Counted from the first letter of the stretch, positions 33,677-44,039 are shown. The stretch: DNA of 64,000 bases from Pedobacter aquae (GCF_008195825.1 NZ_CP043329.1:62001-126000), one strand, 5' to 3'. Made by a program: numbers and translations. Notes: a model not told the origin generated them from the sequence alone.

Positions 33677-35083
33677 TTAATCATTTTTTAAATACTCAAT
33701 GGTTTTTTTGATCACAAGTCTATTAAAAGCAAGATAAATAATCAAATACATAAAGAGTGCACCAAATATTTTATCTAGTGCTCTTTCATAATTGAAAATC
33801 ACAAAAAACAAAGGAATAGTTAGTGCAGTACCTATCAGCAAGTCTGGCGATTGTTTTAATATATATCTGTAAATACTTCCAATCACGAAGCCAAATACTA
33901 ATAAAATTAATAACATGCCAGTTTTTCCAAAATCTACATAACTTTCTGCAAAATAACCTAAACTAATAGAAGTGCCACTTTCAACACCAGAATAATCTTG
34001 ACCCGTATATAGTCTTGCTTTTTCAGAGTCATCAATAGCAGCCTTTTCAGGAAATAAAATTCTGGGTTTTAGCACACGTTCTACCGCACCAAGCCAAAGT
34101 TCACCATTGGTATGCTCTAATTGATAAGGCACATGTTCTATAGCTCCTGATAAAAATTCTATGTACGAAAGCCTATTTACGGTAGCTTCAAAACCTTCTT
34201 TTATACCAGTGCTGTCGATTTCTGTTACTAAGTTATAAAGCTTAAATAGCGATTCTTCTGTACTTCTTACAGATGTTTGGGTTTTTTGTCCTGCATTTAA
34301 AAATTCACGATAAGCGGGTTTAACATATTGCCAAATCATCAAAGTATAAAAACCTACAATTAGAATTACTCCTAGAGGGATGATGTTCTGTAATTTGAAG
34401 TTTTGACCATATAGCACAACCATACCAATAAATAAAATAAGGAAATAATCTTTAAACCCAGAAAAGAATCCTGTAAAACTAAATAATAATTCTGCTGAAG
34501 CTATCCATAAAAACATTTTCTTCTCGTTTTTATAGAAAGCATAAATCATAAATATAAAAAATAGTGCCCATTTAAACTCAATTAACTTACTTAAAGGTTG
34601 CTGTAAACCTCCTATAGAAAAAGATAATTTAAACAAAATAGGGTAAGCTATAGCTAGTAGCAGATAAAGTTTACCCAGCTTATCACCATTAAATTGATGA
34701 CTAGCGGCTAAAATGCTGGTATTATTAGTATGTTTAAAGCCTCTAATAGCGAAATGTATACCTAAAGCAAGTGTTACTAAGCCTCCCATTCCCCAATAAT
34801 AGGCCTCATTGATATAATCGGGATAACGGTGCAAGCTGATATCATCAAAAGCTAAATTGCTATAATTTGCATAAAACACTTTTACCGAAATAGCCATATA
34901 TTGAGTCATCAACGCGGTAAATAGGATAGGTGCCTCATCATTCTTCCAGCTCAACTTCACTAAAATAAATGGCAAGACAACGGCTAAAAATGTGTGCAAA
35001 GGATTAACGCTTAATAAAGAATAAATTAATCCTGCTACAAGGATAATATGGCCTATCGGACTAATAGATTTAAATTTACCCAT
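33677..35083 (-). CDS. Wzy-like polysaccharide polymerase (probably exosortase Y-associated)
   Basis: A membrane protein of 468 residues with about eleven hydrophobic segments (for example 12-40, 128-180, 205-225, 375-445). A large polar loop lies at about 245-370 (KPAYREFLNAGQKTQTSVRS to SGVESGTSISLGYF), as in O-antigen polymerases. It would link repeat units of the exopolysaccharide at the outer face of the inner membrane. The presence of an exosortase and a matching glycosyltransferase in the same operon supports the XrtY-associated Wzy-like group, by inference. Confidence 0.78.
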   Translation of the reverse strand: MGKFKSISPIGHIILVAGLIYSLLSVNPLHTFLAVVLPFILVKLSWKNDEAPILFTALMTQYMAISVKVFYANYSNLAFDDISLHRYPDYINEAYYWGMGGLVTLALGIHFAIRGFKHTNNTSILAASHQFNGDKLGKLYLLLAIAYPILFKLSFSIGGLQQPLSKLIEFKWALFFIFMIYAFYKNEKKMFLWIASAELLFSFTGFFSGFKDYFLILFIGMVVLYGQNFKLQNIIPLGVILIVGFYTLMIWQYVKPAYREFLNAGQKTQTSVRSTEESLFKLYNLVTEIDSTGIKEGFEATVNRLSYIEFLSGAIEHVPYQLEHTNGELWLGAVERVLKPRILFPEKAAIDDSEKARLYTGQDYSGVESGTSISLGYFAESYVDFGKTGMLLILLVFGFVIGSIYRYILKQSPDLLIGTALTIPLFFVIFNYERALDKIFGALFMYLIIYLAFNRLVIKKTIEYLKND

Positions 35084-35113
35084 TATAATTTTCTAAAGGA
35101 AAAAGGTCATTTA

Positions 35114-36076
35114 CTATTTTAAAATATGAAGAATGTTTTTATAGAACCACATATCCTTTTTTAGAGTTCTCAGAAAACGGATAAGCAACCAACGAAAAAA
35201 AAGAAGAAAAATATTTGAGTGATTTGCTAAAAGAAATAGACATTTTGTTGCTAGATTGATTTCTTTTTTAAAAACTAAAAATAGCATTTCATTAAAGTAA
35301 ATAACTTGTGTCTTCCATGTTAAACAAATTTGAACTTTTTTTCTATGTTCATCTGCAACCATTTCATTAATGTTCAATAATATAGGGATGTCTTCCTTCA
35401 TACTTAAATAGGTGCTTTTGTAACTTCTACTTAGTTGTCCTAAGTGTCTTCTTAAGAAGATAAGTGGCTGATTTAGAAAACCAATATCACCATTTTTAGA
35501 AAGCCTTGTCCACATTTCAAAATCACCACTTACTTCATAATTTTCATTAAAATTACCAGCCTTGGCTATACCCTTTTTGGTTAATGTTACATTTGCAATA
35601 TTACCAGCAATACAACCCCAATAAGCTGAAATATAAGCATATAATTCTGAGGAAATAACCTCTGGAGTTTCATCTTTTTGATAGAGTTCTATTAATTTTC
35701 CATTCTCATCTATATAGTCTCTACCAGAATAACTCATCAATAAGTCTGGGTGTTTTTCATGAAAAATTATACATTCTTGTAAACAATGTGGTTTCATTAC
35801 ATCGTCTTGCGACCATAAGTGAATTAGATCCGTTGATGTTTTGCTTAATAGGAAATTTAAAGTCTTAAATAGGCCTAAGTTTATTTTATTTTTAAAAATT
35901 TTAATATTGGGATGATTGGCGTATTTATTAATTAAATCCCAACTTTTGTCCGTAGAACAATCATCACAAATTAAAAAATCGAAATCAATTAAATTTTGTT
36001 TTAAAACAGATTCCATTGCATCTATTAAAAACTTTTCTCCATTATAAACTGGAAGAATCACACTGATTTTTTTCAT
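35114..36076 (-). CDS. family 2 glycosyltransferase
   Basis: It has 320 residues with a GT-A fold: ISVILPVYNGEKFLIDAMES, then LICDDCSTDKSWDLI and the metal-site LIHLWSQDDVMKPHC. The C-terminal part contains a hydrophobic segment (LFLLANHSNIFLLFFRWLLIRF) that may attach it to the membrane. It overlaps the preceding family 4 glycosyltransferase by 35 bases, which implies coupled translation. The sugar specificity cannot be read from the sequence. Confidence 0.92.
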   Translation of the reverse strand: MKKISVILPVYNGEKFLIDAMESVLKQNLIDFDFLICDDCSTDKSWDLINKYANHPNIKIFKNKINLGLFKTLNFLLSKTSTDLIHLWSQDDVMKPHCLQECIIFHEKHPDLLMSYSGRDYIDENGKLIELYQKDETPEVISSELYAYISAYWGCIAGNIANVTLTKKGIAKAGNFNENYEVSGDFEMWTRLSKNGDIGFLNQPLIFLRRHLGQLSRSYKSTYLSMKEDIPILLNINEMVADEHRKKVQICLTWKTQVIYFNEMLFLVFKKEINLATKCLFLLANHSNIFLLFFRWLLIRFLRTLKKDMWFYKNILHILK

Positions 36077-37250
36077 TTAATTGATTTATAAAAGCTTTCA
36101 ATTGGTTTGAAATACTCCATTCTTTAATTATATCCTGAGATTTATCTTTCATTTGATGGATAGATGGAGATAAAGTAATTTTAGATAGACAAACTTTTAG
36201 TCCCTCTAAATCACTGCTTTCAAATACATAACCATTTTCACCATTTTTAACCAAATCTATGGCACAACCTACTTTGTTGCTGGCAATAATTGCATTCCTA
36301 CTAATCATGGCTTCATTGATAGCCAACCCCCAAGTTTCACCTGGTCCTTGAGAAGGTAAACAAAAAATATCTGAAGCTTGATACACTACAGGCATTTGAC
36401 TTTGATTCTGAAAATTCATAAAATGTACCCGATTATCTTTGCGCTCCTCATTTTTAACTTTCAACTTTAAAGTTTCTACTCTCCATTTCAAACTCTCCTC
36501 CAAGACCCCATTCCCCACAAAAAGTAAATGTGCATTCGGTAAATTTAAAGCTATAAAAGCGTCTAATAGAAGTAGCGGATTTTTTTTAGGTTCAAACTTC
36601 CCCGCAAATAAAATAAGTATATCAAGCTTACTTAATCCAAGTCTAGCCCTTAAGGCTTTTGCTTCGTTTTTTCTAGGAACTAAAAAGCGTCCGCTGTCTA
36701 TGGCGTGTGGTGCGAATACCAACTGTCTTTCTTTTAAACCATATTTCTTAAAATAGGCTTTATTAGCTGTCCCAACATAAAAAGCCAAATCAACATGGCT
36801 ATAAACCCATTTCAGGTAAATACTTTTTATATACTTTTTCCAACCTGTATCTTTATCCAATAGGGTCGAATCTCCTCTAAACCATAGTGGTGTTTTTCCT
36901 TTAAAGTGTCTCAACACCTGTAAGTGGCTCTGGTAGGCATAACCAATTAGCATAATCGCGTCGGGATTAAATTCTTCAATATGCTCAATCAGATTAGGAT
37001 TTATAATTCCCTTAAAATGATGACTGCCAGGATACTTACTCTCATTTTTTAAAAACTGGTAAGGATAATCTTCTAACAATGGAATATCCCACTCAATCAC
37101 CTTACCAAACCCTGGATCAAACTTTTTTAAAGAACCCTCTCCCCAAGTATAAAATACCATTAGGTTAGTTTCTTTAGCTAATAGTTGAAATAGTGGAGCG
37201 TAATATTGAATAGGGTGTGTAGTAACAATTGCTAACTTTTTATCAATCAT
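36042..37250 (-). CDS. family 4 glycosyltransferase
   Basis: A GT-B enzyme of 402 residues: LAIVTTHPIQYYAPLFQLLA at the N-terminus, LILFAGKFEPKKNPLLLLDA at the domain boundary, and IFCLPSQGPGETWGLAINEA as the donor-binding E-x7-E region. It overlaps its neighbours on both sides (1 and 35 bases), so it is in the middle of the operon. Confidence 0.92.
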   Translation of the reverse strand: MIDKKLAIVTTHPIQYYAPLFQLLAKETNLMVFYTWGEGSLKKFDPGFGKVIEWDIPLLEDYPYQFLKNESKYPGSHHFKGIINPNLIEHIEEFNPDAIMLIGYAYQSHLQVLRHFKGKTPLWFRGDSTLLDKDTGWKKYIKSIYLKWVYSHVDLAFYVGTANKAYFKKYGLKERQLVFAPHAIDSGRFLVPRKNEAKALRARLGLSKLDILILFAGKFEPKKNPLLLLDAFIALNLPNAHLLFVGNGVLEESLKWRVETLKLKVKNEERKDNRVHFMNFQNQSQMPVVYQASDIFCLPSQGPGETWGLAINEAMISRNAIIASNKVGCAIDLVKNGENGYVFESSDLEGLKVCLSKITLSPSIHQMKDKSQDIIKEWSISNQLKAFINQLNEKNQCDSSSL

Positions 37251-38280
37251 CAGAATTTTTTAGAATGCTTTTTTAGGTTATTATACACCTTTTGTGATAA
37301 GCGGATAGCCGGCAGTTCGACCAATAGGTAGAAGACATAACTGGCAAAAACAATCAATACAAGTGTAAATATGATAAATAATGTTCTTTGTATATCAGTT
37401 TTGAAGAAGTTCATGCTCAAATTAATCATTCTACCACCTAAGGGTACATGAATTAGATAGAGAGAGTAGGAAATAGTACCTAAGAATAATATCCAATTAT
37501 ATTTAATTTTTTTAAAGAAAATAAGGATTATCCAAGCAAATAAACTTGCAAAGAAAGGAGTTGCTCCAAATTTGTAATATACCACTCCTAAAATAAGGCC
37601 GCTACATGTTTGATAGATTAATTTCCATTTCGAAGTGTAAATAGTTCCATAGAATATAAGGATACCTATAGAAAATAAGCGCTGTAATAAAAGATAAACT
37701 TACTGCTGAAGAAAAACATACTCAACAAATAAGCAAATACTATAGTCGCTCTTACGTAAGTTGATGAATGTATAAGTAATGGAAATATTAAAGCCATTAA
37801 TAAATAAAACTGAAACTCAATAGCTAATGTCCAAAAAACGGGGTTAAGCCACGGATGGTCAAAAAAGCTGTTGAGATAACCAATATGTAAAGCAAGATTG
37901 AAATAATCTATTGGAAGGTCTTTACCCTTAAAATAGGGAGATAGTGTACTTACATAATTCAAGGCTAAAATCAATAATATAGTGATGAAATAAGGTGGTT
38001 CAATTCTGCTAATCCTTTTAATTAAAAAATCTTTCCAGTTTTGATAAGTGTATTTGCTCTGGTTTAAAGAATAAGGGATAATGAAGCCGGAAATGATGAA
38101 AAATATTTCAACTCCGGCCCAACCATAACTCCCAAAATTTCTAAACCAATGACCGGAAGCCAAGTAATTTTTATTTCCATTGGTAAAATGAAATATACAG
38201 ACCATCAATGCTGCAATTCCTCTCAGCATATCTACAGAAGTGATTCTGCCAATTGGTTTTAAGACCGTGGGATTGTTCAA
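37250..38280 (-). CDS. acyltransferase family 3 membrane protein (apparent frameshift)
   Basis: It probably acetylates or acylates the exopolysaccharide. The N-terminal piece (204 residues) has the family start RITSVDMLRGIAALMVCIFH, with the conserved Arg and His, and LINRISRIEPPYF-type positively charged loop residues. The C-terminal piece continues with hydrophobic segments. One missing T on the coding strand in the run at 37672-37675 separates them. Restoring it reads YSAYFSIGILIFYGTIYTS and gives about 343 residues and about ten membrane segments. It overlaps the previous gene by 4 bases. Confidence 0.86.
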
Positions 38281-39584
38281 CGAGATGTATTTAATGATGA
38301 TAGTACAAGCTCAAAAAAATCACATTGCTCTGCTGTCTTGTTTCTGGCAGAATAATTATTCAGCTCACTTTCATTGCCAATAAATGGTTTCCCTTGTTTT
38401 AATAAGGTATTTTTCAAATTAATATAAATTTGATGGATTGCTGTATCTTCCGGCATATCAAAAGTAATTACCTCGCCTGCATTACATTCTCTTATGATTT
38501 TAGCTGCACTGCTGTCTTGGTGAAAAATAGCTAGTAGAGGATTTTTTGAGAACATATAAGGATACGTTTTGGAAGCAGTATATTGTGGATCATTAGATCC
38601 TGCAATAAATAATAAATCCGCACTTTTCAAAGTATTTAGCGTTTGGTAAAAAGGAATTCGATTGGTTTGCTCGGTAACGTAAGCTGCTATACCCATTTCT
38701 TGGGCCAATGGAAATATGGTTTGTTTCCCTTGTCCGTCAGGAGCATAACTGGTGCCTAAAAAATAAAAATGTATGTTTTTAAACAAAGATGCTTCTTGTC
38801 TTAATCCTAATCGAAAAGCACTGAATAGCTTGACTAATGCGTCTTTCATATCCAAACCTCCACGACCTACATAAACCACATTAACCACATCTTCATTTTT
38901 GTGAGGAATCATAGAAGAATAATCAAATTGATGTTTTTCAGCAATAGAGAAGTCCTGATCAAATGCACCAAAAGTGATTACTTTATAAGGTATGTTTAAA
39001 ATATTATGATATCGAATTTGCAGTGTTTTAATGTAAGCTTCAGATACGCTAATCAAACCATCTACATGTTTCATAGCCAAAGGCTCTAACCATTTATTTA
39101 AACGATAGGAAAACCAATATTTTGGTGGCTGTTCTGCTTTAGGTTTATTGATATAATAATCAGAATGCCAAGGGTCTTGCATATCAATGATATAAGGTAT
39201 CCCAAACCTTTTTTTCCAATAATTTCCTAAAATACACACGGGGAACTGCGTCGTAGAAAAATATATCAAATCAAAATGCTCTTTATTTAATAAAACATCT
39301 ACCTTCTTACGTATGGCGTTTAAAGACCTGATTGCTATACTGCCTAACCCTATTTTTTTTGTCCATTTTTTAGAAATAGGTTTTACAGTATAAATTTTAA
39401 TATCAGTTGGTATAGCCTCTAGTAATAGATGGTCTTTATTTACTTCACAAAAGTCTGGGTGCACACAAACAACGTTTGCCTCCCATCCAAATTCTTTGAA
39501 ATAGGGGAGACTCATCCTTATGCGCTGCATATCTGCCGCATTACACGGAGGGAAGTAAGGAGATATGATAAGGATTTTTTTTAT
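38277..39584 (-). CDS. family 4-type glycosyltransferase with unusual start
   Basis: A GT-B enzyme. From ATG 39530 it has 417 residues, starting MQRIRMSLPYFKEFGWEANV. This lacks the first beta strand of the fold. The same frame continues upstream as KKILIISPYFPPCNAAD, the expected N-terminus, back to ATA at 39582-39584, where a start codon would be expected. No ATG, GTG or TTG is present there. I therefore place the start near 39584 and note that either ATA is used or the sequence has an error. Other motifs: DLIYFSTTQFPVCIL, YIIDMQDPWHSDYY and VVNVVYVGRGGLDMK. Confidence 0.8.
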   Translation of the reverse strand: MKKILIISPYFPPCNAADMQRIRMSLPYFKEFGWEANVVCVHPDFCEVNKDHLLLEAIPTDIKIYTVKPISKKWTKKIGLGSIAIRSLNAIRKKVDVLLNKEHFDLIYFSTTQFPVCILGNYWKKRFGIPYIIDMQDPWHSDYYINKPKAEQPPKYWFSYRLNKWLEPLAMKHVDGLISVSEAYIKTLQIRYHNILNIPYKVITFGAFDQDFSIAEKHQFDYSSMIPHKNEDVVNVVYVGRGGLDMKDALVKLFSAFRLGLRQEASLFKNIHFYFLGTSYAPDGQGKQTIFPLAQEMGIAAYVTEQTNRIPFYQTLNTLKSADLLFIAGSNDPQYTASKTYPYMFSKNPLLAIFHQDSSAAKIIRECNAGEVITFDMPEDTAIHQIYINLKNTLLKQGKPFIGNESELNNYSARNKTAEQCDFFELVLSSLNTSR

Positions 39585-39588
39585 TAGA

Positions 39589-40809
39589 TTAGAGGTTGTT
39601 TATTATAAATAAAAATTTTTGCTTTTCTATATCCCAATTTAGTGTAGTCTGTCCAAGTATATAATTATTCTGCTTTGAATTTTCTAACTTATTCTCATCT
39701 AAGAATGTACTTAATGCAATTGCTATTGAATTGGAATTTCTCTTTTGATAAAGAATTCCATCAATAGGGTAATCATTGAATAAATTAAGTTGAGCAACGG
39801 TATTACTTGCAATTACTGCTAATCCAGATTGTATATAAGTAAAGATTTTATTGGTTAGGCAAATTTCTCTATTGTAGACATCAGCAATCTCCGTAGCCAT
39901 ACCTATATCAAATTGTTGAGCAAAATCGAAAATTAAATCTGGAGGTATTGGTTTATAAAAATAAATTTTATTATGATTTAGGCTGGCCTTGGTAACATGA
40001 CTAAGTATGGTTTCCTTTGTGAATTTATTGTATAAACCTAGTAGGTGTAGTTCAAATAAATCATTTTTGATTATACCTAACGCTTCAATGACTTCAATTA
40101 ATCCCCTGTCCACTCCAATTTTTTGTGAGAACCAAAATAATTTTATTGATTTATCTTGGTTCTCAATTCTTTTTTTAACTACATGTTCAATTTTAGGAAA
40201 GACATTCATAATTGGAATAACTTGTCGCAAATAAATTCTTTGATATTCCTGAGCAATTAAGGGGCTGGAAGCTGTGATATATATCGCTTTTGGTAAATAT
40301 AAATCTTCAACATGTATTAATGATTTTAGTACTTTACTACTTAGGTTTTCTTCTCTATGAAAATCTTCAGCATCAAATGCATATTTACTTAATGTTTTTT
40401 CTGCTGCGTTTGCTGCAACACTAAGCGCACCTACGTTGTGCGCTATATATAAGTCCGCTTTGTAGGCTTTAGCTGATTTTAGTTGCCAAAAATAGTTTCT
40501 GTTCAAAATCAGGTTGCTTAGCCAATTTAGATTCAAGATTAAGGAAGCCTTATGAATGAGGCCGAAAAGGAGTTTAATAACTTTAGATTTAATACAGCTT
40601 CCTGTCCAATCCAAATAATCAAAACTTATATTAGGATTGGATTTTAAAATATCAAAGTCGTCATTTATTAGGTAATTCATATATTGAGTAAAAATGATAT
40701 GAACTTTATAACCAGCTTTATCTAAAGCTGTTGCTTCTTTGACTAATCTCGGATTAGATGCAATGTGTCCAGGAGTTATTAAACAAATTCTTTTAATATT
40801 TTGATGCAA
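39589..40809 (-). CDS. glycosyltransferase (GT4-like)
   Basis: It has 406 residues. The N-terminal IKRICLITPGHIASNPRLVK matches a group of Bacteroidetes glycosyltransferases with a first Rossmann strand. KAYKADLYIAHNVGALSVA and SKYAFDAEDFHREE follow in the acceptor domain, and IKLFWFSQKIGVDRGLIEVI begins the donor domain. A recognisable E-x7-E motif is weak (NREICLTNKIFTYIQSGLAV). It overlaps the upstream gene by 17 bases. Confidence 0.82.
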   Translation of the reverse strand: MHQNIKRICLITPGHIASNPRLVKEATALDKAGYKVHIIFTQYMNYLINDDFDILKSNPNISFDYLDWTGSCIKSKVIKLLFGLIHKASLILNLNWLSNLILNRNYFWQLKSAKAYKADLYIAHNVGALSVAANAAEKTLSKYAFDAEDFHREENLSSKVLKSLIHVEDLYLPKAIYITASSPLIAQEYQRIYLRQVIPIMNVFPKIEHVVKKRIENQDKSIKLFWFSQKIGVDRGLIEVIEALGIIKNDLFELHLLGLYNKFTKETILSHVTKASLNHNKIYFYKPIPPDLIFDFAQQFDIGMATEIADVYNREICLTNKIFTYIQSGLAVIASNTVAQLNLFNDYPIDGILYQKRNSNSIAIALSTFLDENKLENSKQNNYILGQTTLNWDIEKQKFLFIINNL

Positions 40810-42034
40810 TTTTTTCTTCTATTTGTTTTATGACTTCTCTTCTGAAGTTTTTCCAGGGATAAGAATCTGCTTTAATTAAAGCATTTCTTCCAAGTTCTTT
40901 TAGCTTATTTTTATTTTCAACACACCATCTCAGACTTGCTATTAAAGCTTCTTTATCATTTGGTGGGATTATTATTCCATTTTTTTTATGCTCAATTATG
41001 TCTGGACCGCCTGAATGAGTGGTAGTGATTACTGGCATGCCTCTTGACATAGCTTCTGTAATAACCATTCCAAATCCATCAGCTAGTGTTGGTAATACAA
41101 ACACATCTGATTTGGCATAGAAAGACATTAATTCCTCATGCGGTATGTTTGGAATAAATTTTATATTTTCTGGTAAATCTTTTAAAAAAGATGTAGGTAA
41201 ATGATTTTTCCCTATCATTATTAGTTCAGCCTTATCACCAAAATTACATTCTTTCCATGCCTGGAATAAAATGTGAATTCCTTTTCTTAAATTTTGACTT
41301 CCGGCATTCATAAAAGATATTTTTTCTGTAGGATGTTTTTCACTTATTAAGGTTTCTATTTTAGGAAAACCATAAGGAATGGTAATAATTTTTTTAAGTT
41401 CAATGTCTGCTGCTAACAGTGATTTTTTTGTAAAAGTAGAATTACAAATAATATAATCACATACTTTTAACTCATTATCTCTCCTTTTATTCCTTTTAAT
41501 AGCTTTATCATTAGTGAGTAAATCAATATTCTTTGTTTTTAATTCAGGATACAGAACTAACTGCTCCTTTACAATTTTTTCGAATAGAGCGTGGTGTTGG
41601 CTAGGTTGTTCATAAAATGATAGAATTCCAAGTTCTTTTGCTCTCTCTAAAGTTTTTAATGCCGCATGTTCATATGTGTGAATAGAACTTAAACTTTTGT
41701 CTAATTGATTAGCAACCCATTGATCAAAACTAAGTTCGCCCCATTCCCATATTTTATCAGTTGTAATAGTATCTAGAAATCTCGCAGAAAAAACTCTAAT
41801 TAATTCTTTAAATGGTTTACCTTTAACTAGATTAAAATCAATTTCATTAAGATTACGTCTTTTAATGTTTTTCTTGAGATTCGGTAGATAATTTATAAGA
41901 AATTTAGTTAAGAAGTATTCCCTATGTTCAAAAAAAGTAGTATAAAATTTTTCTAAGTTATTTGATTCCTGATACGCTATTACAGTTTGCTTGATATAAG
42001 GAGCAATATTGGGATTAGCTACACTACATTTCAT
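40793..42034 (-). CDS. family 4 glycosyltransferase
   Basis: A GT-B enzyme of 413 residues. The C-terminal domain is typical: ISFMNAGSQNLRKGIHILFQ, then VFVLPTLADGFGMVITEAMS (donor-binding E motif) and PVITTTHSGGPDIIEHKKNG. The N-terminal half is long and charged and contains TYEHAALKTLERAKELGILS. It overlaps both neighbours (17 and 11 bases). Confidence 0.92.
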   Translation of the reverse strand: MKCSVANPNIAPYIKQTVIAYQESNNLEKFYTTFFEHREYFLTKFLINYLPNLKKNIKRRNLNEIDFNLVKGKPFKELIRVFSARFLDTITTDKIWEWGELSFDQWVANQLDKSLSSIHTYEHAALKTLERAKELGILSFYEQPSQHHALFEKIVKEQLVLYPELKTKNIDLLTNDKAIKRNKRRDNELKVCDYIICNSTFTKKSLLAADIELKKIITIPYGFPKIETLISEKHPTEKISFMNAGSQNLRKGIHILFQAWKECNFGDKAELIMIGKNHLPTSFLKDLPENIKFIPNIPHEELMSFYAKSDVFVLPTLADGFGMVITEAMSRGMPVITTTHSGGPDIIEHKKNGIIIPPNDKEALIASLRWCVENKNKLKELGRNALIKADSYPWKNFRREVIKQIEEKIASKY

Positions 42035-43043
42035 TATTAAACTTCTTATAAATAGATAAATATTGTCTTGATATTACTTCTGAAGAGAATCTTTTCTCAA
42101 CGCTATTTCTAACCTTTCTACGGTCAAGATTGGCAACCTTTTTTATAGTGCAAATCATATCTTCTAAGTTATCACAAGCAAAACCGTTTTCCCCATCTAT
42201 TACTACTTCTGGAACAGAACCTCTTTTGAATGCTACAACAGGAGTACCACAAGCCATAGCTTCAGCCATTACAATTCCAAATGGTTCATTCCACTCTATA
42301 GGCATTAGAAAGGCTAAAGCATTACCTAGTAACTCATTTTTCTCAACATCATTAACTGGCCCGATATAGGTGATATCTTCATTTAAGAAGGGTTTGATTT
42401 CATTTCTATAATAGTTTTGATAATTATCTGGGATATTACCTGCAATAACTAGTTTTTTACGGCAAGCAATAGCAACTTTAATTGCTATATGTGTGCCTTT
42501 AATAGGCTCAATACGACCTAAAAAAATCAGAGGGGCATCTACCCCTATTTTCGGTTTAAAAGTGTACTTGTCTAATAAAACACCATTGTAAATAGTTGAT
42601 GTTTTTGCTATAGGGGCTATTTTTTTACTTATATAATTACTACAGCCTGTGAATAGAAGGGTGTTTTTTTGAGCAAGCTTTTGTGCTAGTTTTACTTGGC
42701 TTAATGTGGGTTCTCTTTGGTAACTCATGATTTTTGGAATACTTAATGGTAATAAAAAAGTTAAGTAAGCTAATCTTGAAAAACTATGTAGAATATCATA
42801 TTGACCGAAAATAATATTTCTACTTATAAAAAGGGTATTACGTAAGGTTGATATTTTATCTAAACCTTCGCAAGGATAAGGCATAAGCTTACATTTTACT
42901 TTTGACTCCTTATGAGCAAATAAAACAACGGTATGTCCTAAATTAGTATACTCATTAATTAATAACTCCACTATACGCTCTATACCTCCATAATTTATAG
43001 GGGGTACAGGGATAAAAGGATCAGCTGAGATAGCAATTCGCAT
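42024..43043 (-). CDS. family 4 glycosyltransferase
   Basis: A GT-B enzyme of 339 residues: MRIAISADPFIPVPPINYGG, then LNTLVFSHK-like region VLFAHKESKVKCKLM. Donor-domain motifs are PLIFLGRIEPIKGTHIAIKV and FLMPIEWNEPFGIVMAEAMA, followed by GTPVVAFKRGSVPEVVIDGE. It is short but complete. Its stop overlaps the next gene by 11 bases. Confidence 0.92.
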   Translation of the reverse strand: MRIAISADPFIPVPPINYGGIERIVELLINEYTNLGHTVVLFAHKESKVKCKLMPYPCEGLDKISTLRNTLFISRNIIFGQYDILHSFSRLAYLTFLLPLSIPKIMSYQREPTLSQVKLAQKLAQKNTLLFTGCSNYISKKIAPIAKTSTIYNGVLLDKYTFKPKIGVDAPLIFLGRIEPIKGTHIAIKVAIACRKKLVIAGNIPDNYQNYYRNEIKPFLNEDITYIGPVNDVEKNELLGNALAFLMPIEWNEPFGIVMAEAMACGTPVVAFKRGSVPEVVIDGENGFACDNLEDMICTIKKVANLDRRKVRNSVEKRFSSEVISRQYLSIYKKFNNEM

Positions 43044-43100
43044 AATTTATTATCTGTTTAAGATAAGCTTTTTATAAAAAAACTATGGCTTAGTTGATTA

Positions 43101-44039
43101 TTAGAAGAGGTTTTTTATTCTTTTAGTTAATTTCCATCCAAAAATACTGCTAATAATTTTGCTAAGTCCAGCGTTGTAAGGTTTAATATTAGCATATTTG
43201 TATTCACCGTGACTTTTACATTTTTTTATTAATGAAGGATATAGAGGATACATTTGAAAAACTAAATATTTAAGAAAATTACCAATCGCCGTTTTAGCAA
43301 TTTCAGCGTCTGTTAATTTGTTTAGTGTGTTTTTATAAGTTAGTGCTGACAGATACTCTGATTTAAATCTTTTTTCTGACTTCATAGATGAAACACTTTC
43401 CTTATTCTCAGTTCTATAATAAACTATAGTTTCATCACAATATAGTACACTGCTAGCTTCTGCAACAACCCTATAGAAATACTCTCCATCATCATTATAA
43501 GTTATTTTTTCATTCCATAAACCAGCTTTTTTTATTAAAACTCTTGGAGTTAACCAACAGTGTAATAAAATAGTGTGTCTACAAATAAGCCAATCAATTG
43601 GATTTAGATTCTTTTTTAAGCAGTTATGTGGCCCTATAACTCCTATTGTTTCAGTTATATTATTTTTAAATCTTACCCATTTACAACTAACTACACTATT
43701 AGGATTTGGGGCTAGGTATTTCATTTGTTTAGAAATTTTATCCGTAGGCATCAAATCATCAGCATCTAAAAACTGTATATAGTCACCTCCTGATTTTTGT
43801 AATCCGCAATTACGAGCAGAACTACCACCTTTATTAGATTGATGAAAAACTTTTACTATATCATTTTCATATTGTTTTGCTATTAAATAGGAATTATCTG
43901 TTGATCCATCATCAACTATGATAATCTCTTTATTCGACCAATCTTGAGATATTGCACATTCTATGGTTTTCGCTAGAAAAGGTGCTGAATTATATACAGG
44001 TATTATTATACTAACTAAAGGAGTATTAGTTTTTTGCAT
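43101..44039 (-). CDS. family 2 glycosyltransferase
   Basis: A GT-A enzyme of 312 residues: LVSIIIPVYNSAPFLAKTIE, IIIVDDGSTDNSYLIAKQY and the metal-binding DYIQFLDADDLMPTDK. The conserved NDDGEYFYRV helps identify the acceptor-side region. It overlaps the upstream gene by 14 bases; a 57-base gap follows. Confidence 0.93.
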   Translation of the reverse strand: MQKTNTPLVSIIIPVYNSAPFLAKTIECAISQDWSNKEIIIVDDGSTDNSYLIAKQYENDIVKVFHQSNKGGSSARNCGLQKSGGDYIQFLDADDLMPTDKISKQMKYLAPNPNSVVSCKWVRFKNNITETIGVIGPHNCLKKNLNPIDWLICRHTILLHCWLTPRVLIKKAGLWNEKITYNDDGEYFYRVVAEASSVLYCDETIVYYRTENKESVSSMKSEKRFKSEYLSALTYKNTLNKLTDAEIAKTAIGNFLKYLVFQMYPLYPSLIKKCKSHGEYKYANIKPYNAGLSKIISSIFGWKLTKRIKNLF

